Of a stretch of DNA of 5,631 bases, positions 5,609 to 5,631 are shown piece after piece. How positions within the stretch are numbered: the first letter of the stretch is position 1; each line of letters opens with the position of its first letter. Source of the stretch: Nitrospinae bacterium CG22_combo_CG10-13_8_21_14_all_47_10 (lineage in GTDB: Bacteria > Nitrospinota > Nitrospinia > Nitrospinales > VA-1); NCBI GenBank assembly GCA_002786505.1, contig PCTK01000199.1, forward strand, positions 1,080-6,710, given 5' to 3'. The notes under the pieces were generated by a model. It was not told where the DNA came from. It ran no database searches and was given only the letters and a program-made list of their open reading frames with translations. The position numbers were made by a program, and so were the translations under genes.

Positions 5609-5631
5609 AAAAAAAGGTTTTATTAAAGGTT

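Overview
The window carries five protein-coding genes and almost no non-coding sequence. It looks like a Gram-negative bacterium: there are Sec signal peptides, a lipoprotein with a lipobox, a flagellar stator subunit and a class I (CyaA-type) adenylate cyclase. Class I cyclases are known mainly from gamma- and deltaproteobacteria and related lineages. The stator subunit resembles the sodium-type PomA, which would suit a marine or saline organism. I cannot fix the taxon; a deltaproteobacterial or Nitrospinota-like host is a guess from gene content and moderate GC.

Layout. Positions 1-777 (minus) hold the N-terminal part of an exported two-component-regulator-type beta-propeller protein that runs off the left edge. 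Positions 776-1675 (plus) encode a lipoprotein with an FGE-sulfatase (SUMF1-type) domain that lacks the catalytic cysteines. The start codons of these two divergent genes overlap in the tetramer CATG at 775-778. Positions 1708-5608 (minus) form a tight co-directional cluster, in transcription order: class I adenylate cyclase, MotA/PomA stator subunit, pentapeptide-repeat protein. Gaps are 34 and 6 bases. The cluster converges on the lipoprotein gene with a 32-base gap and no visible terminator.

How they may work together. The minus cluster places a cAMP-producing enzyme, an ion-channel motor subunit without its usual MotB partner, and a 52-repeat pentapeptide solenoid in one probable transcript. 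This suggests, but does not prove, a link between second-messenger signalling and motility. The divergent pair encodes two exported proteins and may act separately in the envelope. Each stop codon in the three-gene cluster is backed by another in-frame stop within two codons. No tRNA, rRNA, CRISPR array, insertion sequence or attachment site was seen, and there is no gene-free stretch over 300 bases.
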